NCBI GenBank assembly: GCA_023953905.1
Contig: JAMLJA010000012.1
Location: 62,001-126,000 of the forward strand
Source of the DNA: Rhizobiaceae bacterium
Lineage (GTDB): Bacteria; Pseudomonadota; Alphaproteobacteria; Rhizobiales; Rhizobiaceae
DNA length: 64,000 bases
Direction of reading: 5' to 3'
A model generated the notes under the pieces. That model was not told where the DNA came from, did not search any database, and saw nothing but the letters and a program-made list of their open reading frames with translations. Positions 38,509 to 49,120 of the stretch are shown piece by piece; the first letter of the stretch is position 1; each line of letters begins with the position of its first letter. A program made the position numbers and the translations under genes.

Positions 38509-39261
38509 ATGACCCACCACTCGACACAGTCGCCTCAGTTCTTTCTGACCGCGCCTTCGGCTTGTCCCTATGTGGACGGCCAATTCGAGAGAAAGGTGTT
38601 TACGCATCTGGTTGGCGACAAGGCACCGGAAATGAATGACATCCTTACCCAGGGTGGATTCAGGCGGTCCCAGAACATCGCCTATCGACCGGCTTGCGAG
38701 ACATGCCGGGCTTGCGTTTCGGTGCGCATCCTCGCTCAGGAGTTCCAGTCTGGCAAAACGATGCGCCGCGTGCTGCAGCGCAATTCGGATCTGGTCGGGA
38801 GCGTTCACAATGCCGAGCCCTCGACCGAACAATATTCGCTTTTCAGGCGCTATCTCGACGCCCGACACAAGCGTGGCGGCATGTCCGACATGACAGTGCT
38901 CGACTACGCGATGATGGTCGAAGACACGCATGTAGAGACAAAGGTCATAGAGTATCGCCGGCGCGGCCCCGATACGTTCATCAACGGTCGCGGCGCCGGC
39001 GAACTGATCGGCGTCGCGCTGACCGACCGTATGAGCGACGGCCTTTCCATGGTGTATTCCTATTTCGACCCCGAGATGGAGGAACGATCGCTCGGTACCT
39101 TCATGATCCTCGATCATATCCAGCGCGCGGTGACCGCCGGTCTGCCCCACGTTTATCTGGGGTATTGGGTCAATGGCTCGCAGAAAATGAACTATAAGGT
39201 TCGTTTTCAGCCTCAGGAGCATCTTGGACCGAAGGGCTGGGCTCGCTTCGGCGCGGAATAG
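38509..39261 (+). CDS. bpt: Aspartate/glutamate leucyltransferase (bacterial protein transferase)
   Basis: A 250-residue aminoacyl-tRNA-protein transferase of the ATE1-like group, which adds Leu to proteins with N-terminal Asp or Glu and marks them for ClpS/ClpAP. The N-terminal Cys-rich [16 protein letters not shown] and [11 protein letters not shown] motifs and the C-terminal [19 protein letters not shown] block are diagnostic. It is followed by a DMT exporter. Confidence 0.95.
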   Translation: MTHHSTQSPQFFLTAPSACPYVDGQFERKVFTHLVGDKAPEMNDILTQGGFRRSQNIAYRPACETCRACVSVRILAQEFQSGKTMRRVLQRNSDLVGSVHNAEPSTEQYSLFRRYLDARHKRGGMSDMTVLDYAMMVEDTHVETKVIEYRRRGPDTFINGRGAGELIGVALTDRMSDGLSMVYSYFDPEMEERSLGTFMILDHIQRAVTAGLPHVYLGYWVNGSQKMNYKVRFQPQEHLGPKGWARFGAE

Positions 39262-39312
39262 CCATTCGCCGCCGTTATTTTCCTGCCGCGCGCGGCGATC
39301 TTCAGGCAGACA

Positions 39313-40212
39313 GTGAGCGATAATTCTTCGAGTCATTTCAAAGGTCTACTGCTCACCGCAATTGGCGGATTCGCACTGACCTTCGATATTCCGCTCATCC
39401 GTCTGGCTGATGGCAGTTCGTGGACCATCATCCTGCTCAGGACCGGCACGACCTTTCTGGCCGCTTTGGTGATCTGGACGATATGGCGAAGCCTGTCACC
39501 AAAGGCACCTGCGCTCATTCCAGGCATTGCCGGCGCGATTGTTGCCGCGCTCTATGGTCTCGGTTCCATCACATTCATCTCGGCTGTCTACCGCGCACCG
39601 ACAGCCAATCTCGTCTTCATTCTGGCTTTCACCAGCATGTTCACTGCGTTGCTGTCCTGGATCTTCCTCAAGGAGCGACCGCGAAACGTCACCCTGGCTG
39701 CGATGGCCGTGATGGTTGGAGGTGTCCTGATCATCGTTGCGGACGGGCTAGACTCCGGCGACATGATCGGCAATCTCCTGGCGCTCGCCTCATCGCTGGT
39801 GATTGCCACGGCCATCACCGTCAGCCGTCACAGCGGACGCGACATGGGCTTCACCGCGCTGATCGGAGTGATCTTCCCCTTCATGGTCGCAGCCGTGATG
39901 GTCGGCGCCACCGGCTTCGCAATCCAGTCGCCATGGTGGATCATCTTTAACGGCGCGGTCATCATGCCGATCTCGTTCTTCTGCCTCGCCAACGGGCCGA
40001 AATACCTTTCGGGACCGGAGGTCGCGATGTTCTACCTGCTGGAGACCGTGCTCGCGCCAGTCTGGGTCTGGATCATCTTCAATGAGGTGCCATCGCGAAA
40101 TGCCATGATCGGCGGAACGATCCTGATCGTGACTTTGGTCGCCCACTCGATTTGGCAATTGCTCGATGGTCGCAACCGACCGGCGCGCGGCAATGTGCGA
40201 CACCCAGCCTGA
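39313..40212 (+). CDS. DMT-family (EamA) transporter
   Basis: A 299-residue membrane protein with ten hydrophobic helices in two EamA repeats, a drug/metabolite exporter fold. The start is a GTG (GTGAGCGATAAT) with AGGCAG upstream. Substrate unknown. It converges with parC across about 35 bases without an obvious terminator. Confidence 0.9.
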   Translation: MSDNSSSHFKGLLLTAIGGFALTFDIPLIRLADGSSWTIILLRTGTTFLAALVIWTIWRSLSPKAPALIPGIAGAIVAALYGLGSITFISAVYRAPTANLVFILAFTSMFTALLSWIFLKERPRNVTLAAMAVMVGGVLIIVADGLDSGDMIGNLLALASSLVIATAITVSRHSGRDMGFTALIGVIFPFMVAAVMVGATGFAIQSPWWIIFNGAVIMPISFFCLANGPKYLSGPEVAMFYLLETVLAPVWVWIIFNEVPSRNAMIGGTILIVTLVAHSIWQLLDGRNRPARGNVRHPA

Positions 40213-40247
40213 AATCAGGCGCTAGCGGAGTTACCCGCCGCGATCAC

Positions 40248-42557
40248 TCAACCGAACTTGCCGGTCCTCGGGAACCCCTTTGGCACCATGCGGCCCGCCG
40301 TGGCCCGGTTGCCTATCCAGTCCGTCAGTTCCTCGCGCTTGCGCACGAACACGCGCTCGGCCGAATCCTGCCATGTCAGACCGGCCTCCATGGCAAACGT
40401 CTTCACGTCGAGAACGCCACCATCCTTGTAACGCTGGAGGCGCACGCCCTTGCCGCGATTCATCTCGGGAATTTCGGATTGCGGGAACACCAGCATCTTG
40501 CGGTTCTCGCCCACGATCGCAACGTAATCGCCTGTGACCGGCATGCACGCAACCGCTTCGTCGGGCGATTTCACGTTCATGACCTGCTTGCCCTTTCGGG
40601 TGTTGGCGACGACTTCGGATTCCGGAACGACAAACCCATAACCGGCGCGGGAAACCAGCAGCAGCCGACGGCTCGAATCATGCACGAAGGCGGTCAGCAC
40701 GTCCTGATCGTTTTCCATGTCAACGATGATGCGGATCGGTTCGCCATGGCCGCGCCCGCCCGGCAGGCGATCCGCGCCGATGGTGTAGAATTTGCCGCCG
40801 GTGGTAAAAAACAGGATCTTGTCGGTCGTCTGGGCATGGAATGAGAGCTTCAGTCCATCGCCCTCCTTGAAGGTGAGAAGTGACAGGTCGCTGAGATGTC
40901 CCTTCAGGGCGCGCAGCCACCCCTTGTCCGAGACGACAATCGTGACCGGTTCCTTCTCGACCATCGCTTGATGGATGTCGGCATCGTCGTGGGAAGGTGC
41001 TGCCGCAAAATCCGTGCGGCGTGCGCCGATCTCCGTGTCGAGCCCGAAGCGCTTCCGGATGTTGCTGACCTCCCAGCGGATGGCCTGCCATTGCTTGGGC
41101 TCCGAGGCGAGAAGCGATTCAATCTGCTTCTTCTCTGCACTCAGTCCGTCAAATTCCTTGCGGATCTCGATCTCTTCGAGCTTGCGCAGGGCCCGCAGCC
41201 GCATGTTGAGGATAGCCTCGGCCTGCACGTCGGTCAGCGACCAGCGCGCCATCATCACGGCCTTGGGATGATCCTCTTCGCGAATGATGCGGATCACTTC
41301 ATCGATGTTGAGATAGGCGATCAGATAGCCCGCCAGAATTTCCAGGCGGCGTTCTATTTCGGCAAGGCGATATCTGGAACGCCGCAGCAAGACGTCACGG
41401 CGATGGTCCAGCCACTCGCGCAGCACGTCGCGCAGCGAGAGCACATTCGGCACCTTGCCCCGCGACAGCACATTCATGTTGAGCGGGAAACGCAATTCCA
41501 TCTCGCTCAGCTTGAACAGCGATTCCATCAGGATGGCCGGATCGACCGCCCGGCTTTTCGGCACCAGCACGACACGCACGTCCTCGGCGCTTTCGTCGCG
41601 AATATCCTCGAGCAGCGGCAGCTTTCTGGCGAGCAGCAGTTCCGCGATCTTCTCGATCAGCTTGGCCTTCTGGACGCCATAAGGAATCTCATTGACGACG
41701 ATATGCCATGTTCCGCGCCCCTGATCCTCCTGGGACCAGCGTGCGCGCAAGCGAAAACCGCTGCTCCTGCCCGATTCGTAAGACGAGACGATCGCGGGCC
41801 ACTCATCGACAACCGTGCCACCTGTCGGGAAGTCCGGCCCTCTGACTTTGCAGTCCAGCCGTGCGACGGGATCATTTCTCATTGCCTCCCACTGCGTCGG
41901 AGACGTCATAAGGTCTTCGAGCGTGGCCTGAGGATTGTCAATCAGATGGAGAGCGGCGTTGCAGAGTTCCGCGGCATTATGCGGAGGAATGGACGTCGCC
42001 ATGCCCACTGCGATGCCCGACGAGCCATTGGCAAGCAGATTGGGGAACGCGCCGGGCAGGACGATAGGTTCTTCGTCTTCCTCGTTATAGGTCGGGCGAA
42101 AATCAACCGCATCCTCGGTTATGCCTTCGAGCAGCGACGCAGCGACATCCGTCATGCGCGCCTCGGTGTAGCGCATCGCCGCGGCGTTATCGCCGTCGAT
42201 ATTTCCGAAATTGCCCTGCCCGTCCACCAGCGGGTACCGCATCGAGAAGCTCTGCGCCAACCGCACCAGCGCATCGTAGATCGACTGGTCGCCGTGAGGA
42301 TGGAAGTTGCCCATCACCTCTCCGACGATCTTGGCGCACTTCGCGAAGCTCTGGTCAGGGTTGAGGCGCAGCAGGCGCATCCCATGCATGATGCGCCGAT
42401 GCACGGGCTTCAGGCCATCGCGAACATCCGGCAGCGCCCGATGCATGATCGTTGAGAGCGCATAGGCCAGATAGCGCTCCTCGAGCGCCTTCTTCAGGTC
42501 GACCGGTTCTATGTGGTCGCCACCCTCTGGTCCGTGCGGCACAAGGCTTTTTCCCAT
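40248..42557 (-). CDS. parC: DNA topoisomerase IV subunit A
   Basis: A 769-residue type IIA topoisomerase subunit that unlinks daughter chromosomes with ParE. The breakage-reunion domain has the catalytic Tyr130 in [11 protein letters not shown], a [24 protein letters not shown]-like block, and a C-terminal beta-propeller. Length (769) and absence of a gyrase box favour ParC over GyrA. ATG at 42557 (MGKSLVPHG) is preferred; the longer frame adds 44 non-family residues. Antisense frames over this gene are shadows. Confidence 0.95.
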   Translation of the reverse strand: MGKSLVPHGPEGGDHIEPVDLKKALEERYLAYALSTIMHRALPDVRDGLKPVHRRIMHGMRLLRLNPDQSFAKCAKIVGEVMGNFHPHGDQSIYDALVRLAQSFSMRYPLVDGQGNFGNIDGDNAAAMRYTEARMTDVAASLLEGITEDAVDFRPTYNEEDEEPIVLPGAFPNLLANGSSGIAVGMATSIPPHNAAELCNAALHLIDNPQATLEDLMTSPTQWEAMRNDPVARLDCKVRGPDFPTGGTVVDEWPAIVSSYESGRSSGFRLRARWSQEDQGRGTWHIVVNEIPYGVQKAKLIEKIAELLLARKLPLLEDIRDESAEDVRVVLVPKSRAVDPAILMESLFKLSEMELRFPLNMNVLSRGKVPNVLSLRDVLREWLDHRRDVLLRRSRYRLAEIERRLEILAGYLIAYLNIDEVIRIIREEDHPKAVMMARWSLTDVQAEAILNMRLRALRKLEEIEIRKEFDGLSAEKKQIESLLASEPKQWQAIRWEVSNIRKRFGLDTEIGARRTDFAAAPSHDDADIHQAMVEKEPVTIVVSDKGWLRALKGHLSDLSLLTFKEGDGLKLSFHAQTTDKILFFTTGGKFYTIGADRLPGGRGHGEPIRIIVDMENDQDVLTAFVHDSSRRLLLVSRAGYGFVVPESEVVANTRKGKQVMNVKSPDEAVACMPVTGDYVAIVGENRKMLVFPQSEIPEMNRGKGVRLQRYKDGGVLDVKTFAMEAGLTWQDSAERVFVRKREELTDWIGNRATAGRMVPKGFPRTGKFG

Positions 42558-42761
42558 GCTTCCGACTATCCGGGATGGCGATTCGCGGCAAGTGCAACCG
42601 CAAATCGCAACGCCTTTTTGACCCTTATCAGGTGTATATCCGACCTCACGATTGCGTTTTGCGGGCTTTTGCGCCCAATGTGCGGCCAAATGCCTTTTTC
42701 CGGTCGTCTTCTACGGACAGGGAATGAGAGCAGAAAATCCGAACGCCGAGGGAACATCTCC

Positions 42762-43952
42762 ATGAAACGCTCACCGATCCTCAAGACACTTTTCGCCACC
42801 ACCGTCCTCGTTTGCGCGTCGAGCGCCTGGGCGATGGCGCAGGACATTAGCGCCGTGGGCGAGCGCATCAAGGCTGTGATGGAAGATCAGGGCATGACCA
42901 TCTCGTGGACCAGCCAGAGCGGAGATGCGTCCGAGATGACGCTTGACGGTGTGAAGATAGGAGTGACCGGCTCACCCGGAGAGTTCACGCTCGGAACCAT
43001 GACGCTTTCTGACATCACCGAGGATAATGGGGCCTATACGATCGGCACGGTCAGCGTGCCCGACTACATCGTGACCGAGAAGGAGGCGACGATCTCAGTG
43101 TCGGGTCTGGAAATGTCCGGCGTGAAACTGAGCGCTTCCGATGATAGTGGACCCCTCGCCCGTCTTCTCATGTACGAGACCGCCGACGTTGCGAAACTCA
43201 CCGTGACGCGCGCCGGGACCGAGATATTCGCGGTCAACGGGACCCACATCGAGGCGACCGAGCCGACCGCTGGAAATCCATTGACGTTCAGCCTGTCGAC
43301 AGACGGATTCAACGCTGATCTGTCGGGGATTGAAGACCCGAAATCGAAGGCCGTTCTCCAGGCTCTCGGCTATGAGAAAATCACCGGAAACATTGAAATG
43401 GACGGGTCATGGCAGCCGACTGACGGCCGCATGACGCTCTCCAGCTATGACATGACCGTCGACAATGCAGGTACGTTGGGTCTTACCTTCGATCTCGGCG
43501 GCTACACACCCGATTTCATCAAGTCGATGCAGGATATGCAGAAGAAGATGGCGTCACAGCCTGCGGGTGCCGACAACTCGGCACAGGGCCTTGCCATGCT
43601 CGGAATGATGCAGCAGCTGACGTTCCATACCGCGTCGATACGTTTCGATGACGATTCGCTGACCAAAAAGGTGCTGGATTTCGTGGCTAATATGCAGGGC
43701 GTGCAGCCTTCGGATATTGCCAATCAGGCGAAAGCCATCGTCCCGATCATGATGGCGCAGGTCATCCAGGATCAGGCTTTGATCAAGAATGTCTCCGAAG
43801 CACTCACAACATTCCTCGACGATCCGAAGAGCCTTGAGATCAATGCCGCGCCAGCGCAGCCGGTGCCATTCGCCCTGATAGCGGCCGGCGCGATGTCCGC
43901 ACCGCAGGAATTGCCGAAGACACTTGGCGTCACTGTGACCGCGAACGATTGA
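42762..43952 (+). CDS. Conserved exported protein of unknown function
   Basis: A 396-residue protein I do not recognise by family. It has a clear Sec signal peptide (KTLFATTVLVCASSAWAMAQ) and then alternating strand-like segments (TLDGVKIGVTG, FTLGTMTLSDI, YTIGTVSVPDY), giving repeated beta-rich blocks, followed by helices with Met/Gln-rich turns (MQDMQKKMASQPAG). This suggests a periplasmic beta-solenoid or lipid-binding-like protein. GCCGAGGGA lies upstream of the ATG at 42762. It diverges from parC and ends in a strong terminator. Confidence 0.8.
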   Translation: MKRSPILKTLFATTVLVCASSAWAMAQDISAVGERIKAVMEDQGMTISWTSQSGDASEMTLDGVKIGVTGSPGEFTLGTMTLSDITEDNGAYTIGTVSVPDYIVTEKEATISVSGLEMSGVKLSASDDSGPLARLLMYETADVAKLTVTRAGTEIFAVNGTHIEATEPTAGNPLTFSLSTDGFNADLSGIEDPKSKAVLQALGYEKITGNIEMDGSWQPTDGRMTLSSYDMTVDNAGTLGLTFDLGGYTPDFIKSMQDMQKKMASQPAGADNSAQGLAMLGMMQQLTFHTASIRFDDDSLTKKVLDFVANMQGVQPSDIANQAKAIVPIMMAQVIQDQALIKNVSEALTTFLDDPKSLEINAAPAQPVPFALIAAGAMSAPQELPKTLGVTVTAND

Positions 43953-43975
43953 TGGAATAGGCAACCTTGCCGCTT

Positions 43976-44004
43976 AAAATGGCCCGGTCAAACCGGGCCA
44001 TTTT
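43976..44004. terminator. Terminator after the exported protein gene, overlapping the end of pcp
   Basis: A perfect 13-bp stem AAAATGGCCCGGT/ACCGGGCCATTTT with a 3-base loop and a T-run on plus. The last codons of the convergent pcp gene (GPV-stop) lie inside it; on the minus strand the stem carries a leading A-run and can also act there. Confidence 0.85.
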
Positions 44005-44620
44005 TTATTGAAGACAGATATTTCGAAACGCAGCATTCCAAAATGAGCGTAGCGCCCACAAAGAGCGCGCGTTCGTCGAATGCATCCTGCGACAAGAGCG
44101 GCACATGCACGAAGCCACTGACTTTGGGATGAAATCCCGCTGCGCCGCCTGCCGCCGATAGCGTGAAGACCACGTTGCAGAGATAGCCTCCCGCATCGTC
44201 TGACCATTCTGCTGGAAGACCAGCAGACAGGAGGGCTCTGTAAATCTCCTGGAGCGGCAGGCTTGAGGGTAGAAGCTCGGGGCCGGGACATATCGGACCG
44301 GCAGCCGGCACGACGCCGGCATTGTCGGGACGCGGCGCAATAAAGATGTTGCGGGCGACACGCTCGAGCCGGAACCCGGTGCAGGATTGCGCCAATCCGA
44401 AATGTACCGCTATGTCGGGTTGAAACTCTCTACCAAGCTCGGACAATCGAGCGGCGACCGTTGCGTAGTCAACGGGCAGGACTTCCGCCCGGAACGCGCC
44501 CATGCCTGGAACGACTGGCGTGTTGTTCTGAAGCTCGGCGACGAGCCATTCCGTCGGATTGACCGGCGCGCCTGGAAACGGTTCGAAACCCGTTACCAGA
44601 ACGCGCGGAGCTTCGGTCAC
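43988..44620 (-). CDS. pcp: Pyroglutamyl-peptidase I
   Basis: A 210-residue cysteine peptidase (family C15) removing N-terminal pyroglutamate. The start VTGFEPFPGAPVNPTEW matches the family's phosphate-like GFEPF motif. Catalytic residues are visible: Glu in CTGFRLERVARN, Cys in GGYLCNVVF and His in SGFVHVPLL. Located just after aspS with a 5-base gap, so likely in the same transcript. The last three codons fall inside a terminator. Confidence 0.92.
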   Translation of the reverse strand: MTEAPRVLVTGFEPFPGAPVNPTEWLVAELQNNTPVVPGMGAFRAEVLPVDYATVAARLSELGREFQPDIAVHFGLAQSCTGFRLERVARNIFIAPRPDNAGVVPAAGPICPGPELLPSSLPLQEIYRALLSAGLPAEWSDDAGGYLCNVVFTLSAAGGAAGFHPKVSGFVHVPLLSQDAFDERALFVGATLILECCVSKYLSSIKNGPV

Positions 44621-44625
44621 AGGTT

Positions 44626-46416
44626 TCAGGCGTCCTTCTTTTGCGGAGCCACCCGCAACTGCAACTCGCGCAGCTGCTGCGGCGTCGCTTCCGAAGGCGC
44701 GTTCATCAGCAGATCATAGGCCTGCTGGTTCATCGGGAACATGGTGACTTCACGCAGGTTTTTCGCACCAACGAGCAGCATCACGATGCGGTCGACACCG
44801 GCAGCCATCCCGCCATGCGGCGGCGCGCCGTACTGAAACGCGCGATAGAGACCACCAAAGCGCTCCTCGACGGTCTCACGGTTGAGACCCACCATCTCGA
44901 ACGCCTTCACCATTGTCTCGGGCAGATGGTTGCGGATGCCACCGGAGGCGATCTCAAAGCCGTTGCAGACCATGTCGTACTGGAAAGCCTTGATTCCCAG
45001 TGGCTCCTGACCGTTCAACGCGTCGATACCACCCTGCGGCATCGAGAACGGGTTGTGGGCAAAATCGATCTTCTTCTCGTCCTCGTTCCACTCGAAGAAT
45101 GGAAAGTCCACGATCCAGCAGAGTTCGAAACGGTCGCGATCGACAAGGTTCAGTTCCTCGCCTGCCCGCGTGCGGGCAGCACCGGCAAACGCGACGAACT
45201 TCTTTGGGTCGCCCGCCACGAAGAATGCCGCATCGCCATCTTCCAGCCCAAGCTGCTGGCGCACGGCTTCGGTGCGCTCTTCACCGATATTCTTTGCGAT
45301 CGGTCCCGCACCTTCAATCTTCTCGCCTTCCTTGCGCCAGAAGACGTAGCCGAGACCCGGCTGCCCCTCGCCCTGCGCCCACGAATTCATGCGGTCGCAG
45401 AAGGCACGGCTTCCGCCTGTCTTCGCCGGGATCGCCCAGACTTCAGCGTTGGCATCATTGGCGAGAATGTTTGCAAAAACCTTGAAACCAGAACCGCGGA
45501 AATGATCCGAGACATTCTGCATGACGACCGGATTGCGCAGATCCGGCTTGTCGGAACCGTATTTGCGCATTGCCTCGTCATAGGGAATGCGCGGGAACTT
45601 CTGCGTGACTGGCTTGCCGTCCGCAAAGGTTTCAAACACCCCGCGCAGAACCGGCTCCATCGCGCCGAGCACGTCGTCCTGCTCTACAAAGCTCATTTCC
45701 AGGTCGAGCTGGTAGAATTCTCCCGGCAGCCGGTCGGCGCGTGGGTCCTCGTCGCGGAAGCAGGGGGCGATCTGGAAATAGCGGTCGAAGCCGGACACCA
45801 TGATCAGTTGCTTGTACTGCTGAGGCGCCTGCGGCAGCGCATAGAAGGTGCCGGGATGGATACGGCTCGGCACAAGGAAGTCGCGCGCGCCTTCCGGCGA
45901 TGACGCCGTCAGGATCGGGGTGGAAAACTCGGTGAAACCCTCCGCTTCCATCCTCTTGCGCATTTCCGAGATAATCTTCGTGCGCTGGACGATATTGCGG
46001 TGAAGCGTATCGCGGCGAAGGTCGATAAAGCGGTATTTGAGGCGGATGTCTTCAGGATAGTCGGGCTCTCCGAAGACCGGCAACGGCAGTTCCTTCGCGG
46101 CGGACAAGACTTCGATCTCGCGCGCGAAAACTTCGATCTCGCCGGTGGGCAGGTTCGCATTCACCGTCTCGGCAGTGCGTGCCTTGACGTCGCCATCGAC
46201 ACGAATCACCCATTCGCCTCGAACGGTCTCAGCGACCTTGAACGCAGGGGAATCAGGATCTGCAACGATCTGCGTCAAGCCGTAATGGTCACGCAAATCG
46301 ATGAACAGCAGACCGCCATGGTCGCGGACGCGATGCACCCAGCCAGAAAGACGGGCGGTCTCACCGACATTGCTTTTGCGCAACTGCGCGCAGTTATGGC
46401 TGCGATAACGATGCAT
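44626..46416 (-). CDS. aspS: Aspartyl-tRNA synthetase
   Basis: A 596-residue class II synthetase. An anticodon-binding OB fold (residues about 15-105) precedes the catalytic core with the bacterial GAD insertion. Class II motifs appear: motif 2 [19 protein letters not shown] and motif 3 [11 protein letters not shown]. Residue 33 is His in RDHGGLLF, where discriminating enzymes have Leu; in Pseudomonas and relatives His here goes with non-discriminating activity that also charges tRNA-Asn. This predicts GatCAB and no AsnRS, to be checked elsewhere in the genome. Confidence 0.96.
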   Translation of the reverse strand: MHRYRSHNCAQLRKSNVGETARLSGWVHRVRDHGGLLFIDLRDHYGLTQIVADPDSPAFKVAETVRGEWVIRVDGDVKARTAETVNANLPTGEIEVFAREIEVLSAAKELPLPVFGEPDYPEDIRLKYRFIDLRRDTLHRNIVQRTKIISEMRKRMEAEGFTEFSTPILTASSPEGARDFLVPSRIHPGTFYALPQAPQQYKQLIMVSGFDRYFQIAPCFRDEDPRADRLPGEFYQLDLEMSFVEQDDVLGAMEPVLRGVFETFADGKPVTQKFPRIPYDEAMRKYGSDKPDLRNPVVMQNVSDHFRGSGFKVFANILANDANAEVWAIPAKTGGSRAFCDRMNSWAQGEGQPGLGYVFWRKEGEKIEGAGPIAKNIGEERTEAVRQQLGLEDGDAAFFVAGDPKKFVAFAGAARTRAGEELNLVDRDRFELCWIVDFPFFEWNEDEKKIDFAHNPFSMPQGGIDALNGQEPLGIKAFQYDMVCNGFEIASGGIRNHLPETMVKAFEMVGLNRETVEERFGGLYRAFQYGAPPHGGMAAGVDRIVMLLVGAKNLREVTMFPMNQQAYDLLMNAPSEATPQQLRELQLRVAPQKKDA

Positions 46417-46613
46417 ACTGTTCTATCCGAAGTTTGAAGACGTCGGCGCATGACGCAACCGCCGAAAATTCGCGCGGAAAAGCGCATGCAAGGCACCCTT
46501 TGTCAAGGAAAAGGCTGCCAACTGGACCAAACGTGTCGGAAATACCAATGCGTGATCGGCGGCGGCTCGCCTATACAGGCATAGCATTCGACGCTGGGAG
46601 GCGTTTTTCGAGC

Positions 46614-47873
46614 ATGTCTTCGATCCGACCCCTGATTCCTCTTCTGATTGCTGCCGGCATCCTTCTGGGTGGTAATGGTCTGCAGGGAACGCTGATTGCC
46701 CTGCGTGGCGCGCGCGAGGGCTTTGAACCGGCAACGATCGGCTTGATGGGTACGGCCTATTTTGGCGGCTTCCTACTTGGCTGCCTGGCCATTACGCGAA
46801 TCATGAAATCGGTCGGCTATGTGCGGACCTTCGCCGCACTCGCCGCCATCGCTTCGTCCGGCACTCTGCTGCTTGTTCTGATGGTCGACCCCTACGCCTG
46901 GGCGATCATCCGCTTCATTACCGGATTCTGCTTCGCGGGACTTTTCACCGTGATCGAAGCATGGATGAATTCCGGCGTCCGCAATTCAGATCGCGCCCGC
47001 GTGCTTGCCATATATCGGATCATCGACATCGGATCGGTCACAAGCGCGCAATTCCTGATTCCCGTGTTTGGCGCCGAGGGCTTTGCCATCTTCGCGATCA
47101 TGTCGATCATGATAACGCTGTCTTTGGTTCCAGTCTCGCTTGGCGATCGTTCGAACCCGGCAGCTCCCGCCGAGGTCAAGCTTGACCTGCCGCGCGTCTG
47201 GCGCATTTCACCCCTTGGTTGCATTGGCTGTATAGCAACGGGCCTGACCAACAGCGCTTTTCGCAGCCTGTCTCCGGTTTACGCCGAAGAACTCGGCATG
47301 TCGGTTGCCGACATCGTGACCTTCATCAGCGTTGGCATCATCGGCGGCGCTCTGATCCAGTATCCGCTCGGCTATCTGTCGGACAGGTGGGACCGAAGAA
47401 AGGTTCTGCTGGTCACAACCTTCGGAGCCCTGCTTACCGGGCTCATGCTGGTGTTTTTTGCTGGGACGGAGCCTTGGGCGAATTTTGCGCTTGTGTTTGT
47501 ATTCGGCGCGTTCGCCATGCCGATGTATTCTCTTTCGGCAGCACACTCGAACGATCGCGCCGACCCCGGCGAGTTCGTTCTCGTCAATGCCGCGCTGATG
47601 CTCTTCTATTCGTTCGGCGCAATCGGAGGACCCTTCCTCGCCGCGACACTGATGCAGTGGCAGGGTCCACAAATGCTGTTCGTGTTCAGTTCGGCAGTTT
47701 ACACCGTTCTGATTGTGGTGATCATCTATCGCATGGGCGCCAGAGCCGCGGTGCCAAGTGCCATGCGCGGCAATTTCACCGCCCTGCTGCGAACGTCCAC
47801 CGTTTTTGCCCGACTGGCGGGGAGGAACAACCGAGATGGTGACGGCGATCGGATGGACCCGACGGGCAAATGA
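46614..47873 (+). CDS. MFS transporter (YcaD-like)
   Basis: A 419-residue major-facilitator protein with twelve hydrophobic segments, the RAREGFEPATIGLMGTAYFGG-like loop early and LSDRWDRRKVLL in the second half, as in MFS motif A. It resembles the YcaD group. GGGAGG lies 12 bases before the ATG at 46614. The C-terminal 35 residues are polar and lack a membrane helix. It diverges from aspS and precedes rnd. Confidence 0.88.
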   Translation: MSSIRPLIPLLIAAGILLGGNGLQGTLIALRGAREGFEPATIGLMGTAYFGGFLLGCLAITRIMKSVGYVRTFAALAAIASSGTLLLVLMVDPYAWAIIRFITGFCFAGLFTVIEAWMNSGVRNSDRARVLAIYRIIDIGSVTSAQFLIPVFGAEGFAIFAIMSIMITLSLVPVSLGDRSNPAAPAEVKLDLPRVWRISPLGCIGCIATGLTNSAFRSLSPVYAEELGMSVADIVTFISVGIIGGALIQYPLGYLSDRWDRRKVLLVTTFGALLTGLMLVFFAGTEPWANFALVFVFGAFAMPMYSLSAAHSNDRADPGEFVLVNAALMLFYSFGAIGGPFLAATLMQWQGPQMLFVFSSAVYTVLIVVIIYRMGARAAVPSAMRGNFTALLRTSTVFARLAGRNNRDGDGDRMDPTGK

Positions 47874-47943
47874 GGTGTGCGCCTTGACGAACGCCATCGG
47901 CTTGCGGTTTAGGAATTGTTGAAAGCATCGGAAGAAGACCAGT

Positions 47944-49104
47944 TTGATCCATCTCATTACCGACCAGAGCGAACTCGAAGACGCAATTCGCAAGTTCGAG
48001 ACGTTCGAGTTTGTCACCGTCGATACGGAATTCATCCGCGAAACGACATTCTGGCCAGAACTCTGCCTGATACAGATGGCAGCACCTGGAGTATCGGCGC
48101 TGATCGACCCATTATCGCCAGGGATCGACCTCAAACCGTTCTTCCGACTCATGGCCAATGAGTCCGTCACCAAAGTCTTTCACGCCGCCCGTCAGGACAT
48201 CGAGATCATTTTCCATCTCGGCAACCTGATCCCCCACCCCGTCTTTGACACTCAGGTGGCCGCAATGGTTTGCGGCTTTGGTGATAGCGTCTCCTATGAC
48301 CAACTGGTGCAGAAGGTCACCGGCACTCATATCGACAAGTCTTCGCGTTTCACGGATTGGCGTCGCCGTCCGCTTACAGACAAGCAGCTGACCTATGCAT
48401 TGGCCGACGTCACGCATCTGATCGACGTGTATCTCTACCTCAAAGCCGAGTTGGAGCGCGAGAATCGTGCTCACTGGCTGCTTGAGGAGATGGACGTCCT
48501 GACGTCGCAGGAGACTTATGACCCGGATCCAGCGGACGCATGGAAGCGTCTGAAGATGCGCGTGCGCAAGCCGATTGAACTGGCAGTTGTCCAGTCCGTC
48601 GCCGAATGGCGGGATCGCGAAGCGCGCGAGCGCAATGTTCCGCGCGGCCGTGTGATCAAGGACGATGCGATTTACGAGATTGCCCAGCAGCAGCCGCGTG
48701 ACGCCGCAGCGCTTTCGCGCCTACGCACCACGCCAAAGGGCTGGGAGCGCTCATCGGCAGCAACCTCTATGCTGGCCGCGATCAATGCGGCAATGGAATT
48801 GCCCAAGGAGTCGCTCCCCCGGTTGCCGAAGCATTCCAACTCACCGGAAGGATCGGGCGCGGCCGCAGAACTGTTGAAGGTTCTCCTGCGTATCGTCTCT
48901 GAAAAGCATGGTGTCGCCACGAAGATGCTTGCCTCCAGTGACGACCTCGACCGCATTGCGGCCGATGGCGAAAACGCCGATGTCCCGGCCATGCATGGGT
49001 GGCGACGGGAGGTTTTCGGTGACCTCGCTCTGAAGCTCATCGCCGGCGACATGGCGCTGAAATTCGAGAACCGACGTATTCGCGTCTTCGACCTGCCAGC
49101 CTGA
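47944..49104 (+). CDS. rnd: Ribonuclease D
   Basis: A 386-residue 3'-exonuclease for tRNA maturation. The DEDDy residues are visible: VDTEFIRETTF (ExoI), VFHAARQDIEII (ExoII) and YALADVTHLIDVY (ExoIII), followed by HRDC-like helices with DREARERNVPRGRVIKDDAI. The start is TTG at 47944 with GGAAGAAG upstream; no in-frame ATG fits. It converges with ppx. Confidence 0.94.
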   Translation: MIHLITDQSELEDAIRKFETFEFVTVDTEFIRETTFWPELCLIQMAAPGVSALIDPLSPGIDLKPFFRLMANESVTKVFHAARQDIEIIFHLGNLIPHPVFDTQVAAMVCGFGDSVSYDQLVQKVTGTHIDKSSRFTDWRRRPLTDKQLTYALADVTHLIDVYLYLKAELERENRAHWLLEEMDVLTSQETYDPDPADAWKRLKMRVRKPIELAVVQSVAEWRDREARERNVPRGRVIKDDAIYEIAQQQPRDAAALSRLRTTPKGWERSSAATSMLAAINAAMELPKESLPRLPKHSNSPEGSGAAAELLKVLLRIVSEKHGVATKMLASSDDLDRIAADGENADVPAMHGWRREVFGDLALKLIAGDMALKFENRRIRVFDLPA

Positions 49105-49120
49105 ACGCGCTCCGGTCGCG

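Noticed and set aside
40896..42455. 519-residue plus-strand frame over parC
   Set aside because: Antisense shadow of the parC coding strand in a GC-rich genome; no family resemblance.
44641..45903. 420-residue plus-strand frame over aspS
   Set aside because: Antisense shadow of aspS; His- and Arg-rich composition with no motif.
47208..48173. 321-residue minus-strand frame over the MFS and rnd genes
   Set aside because: Runs antisense through two genes of well-supported families.
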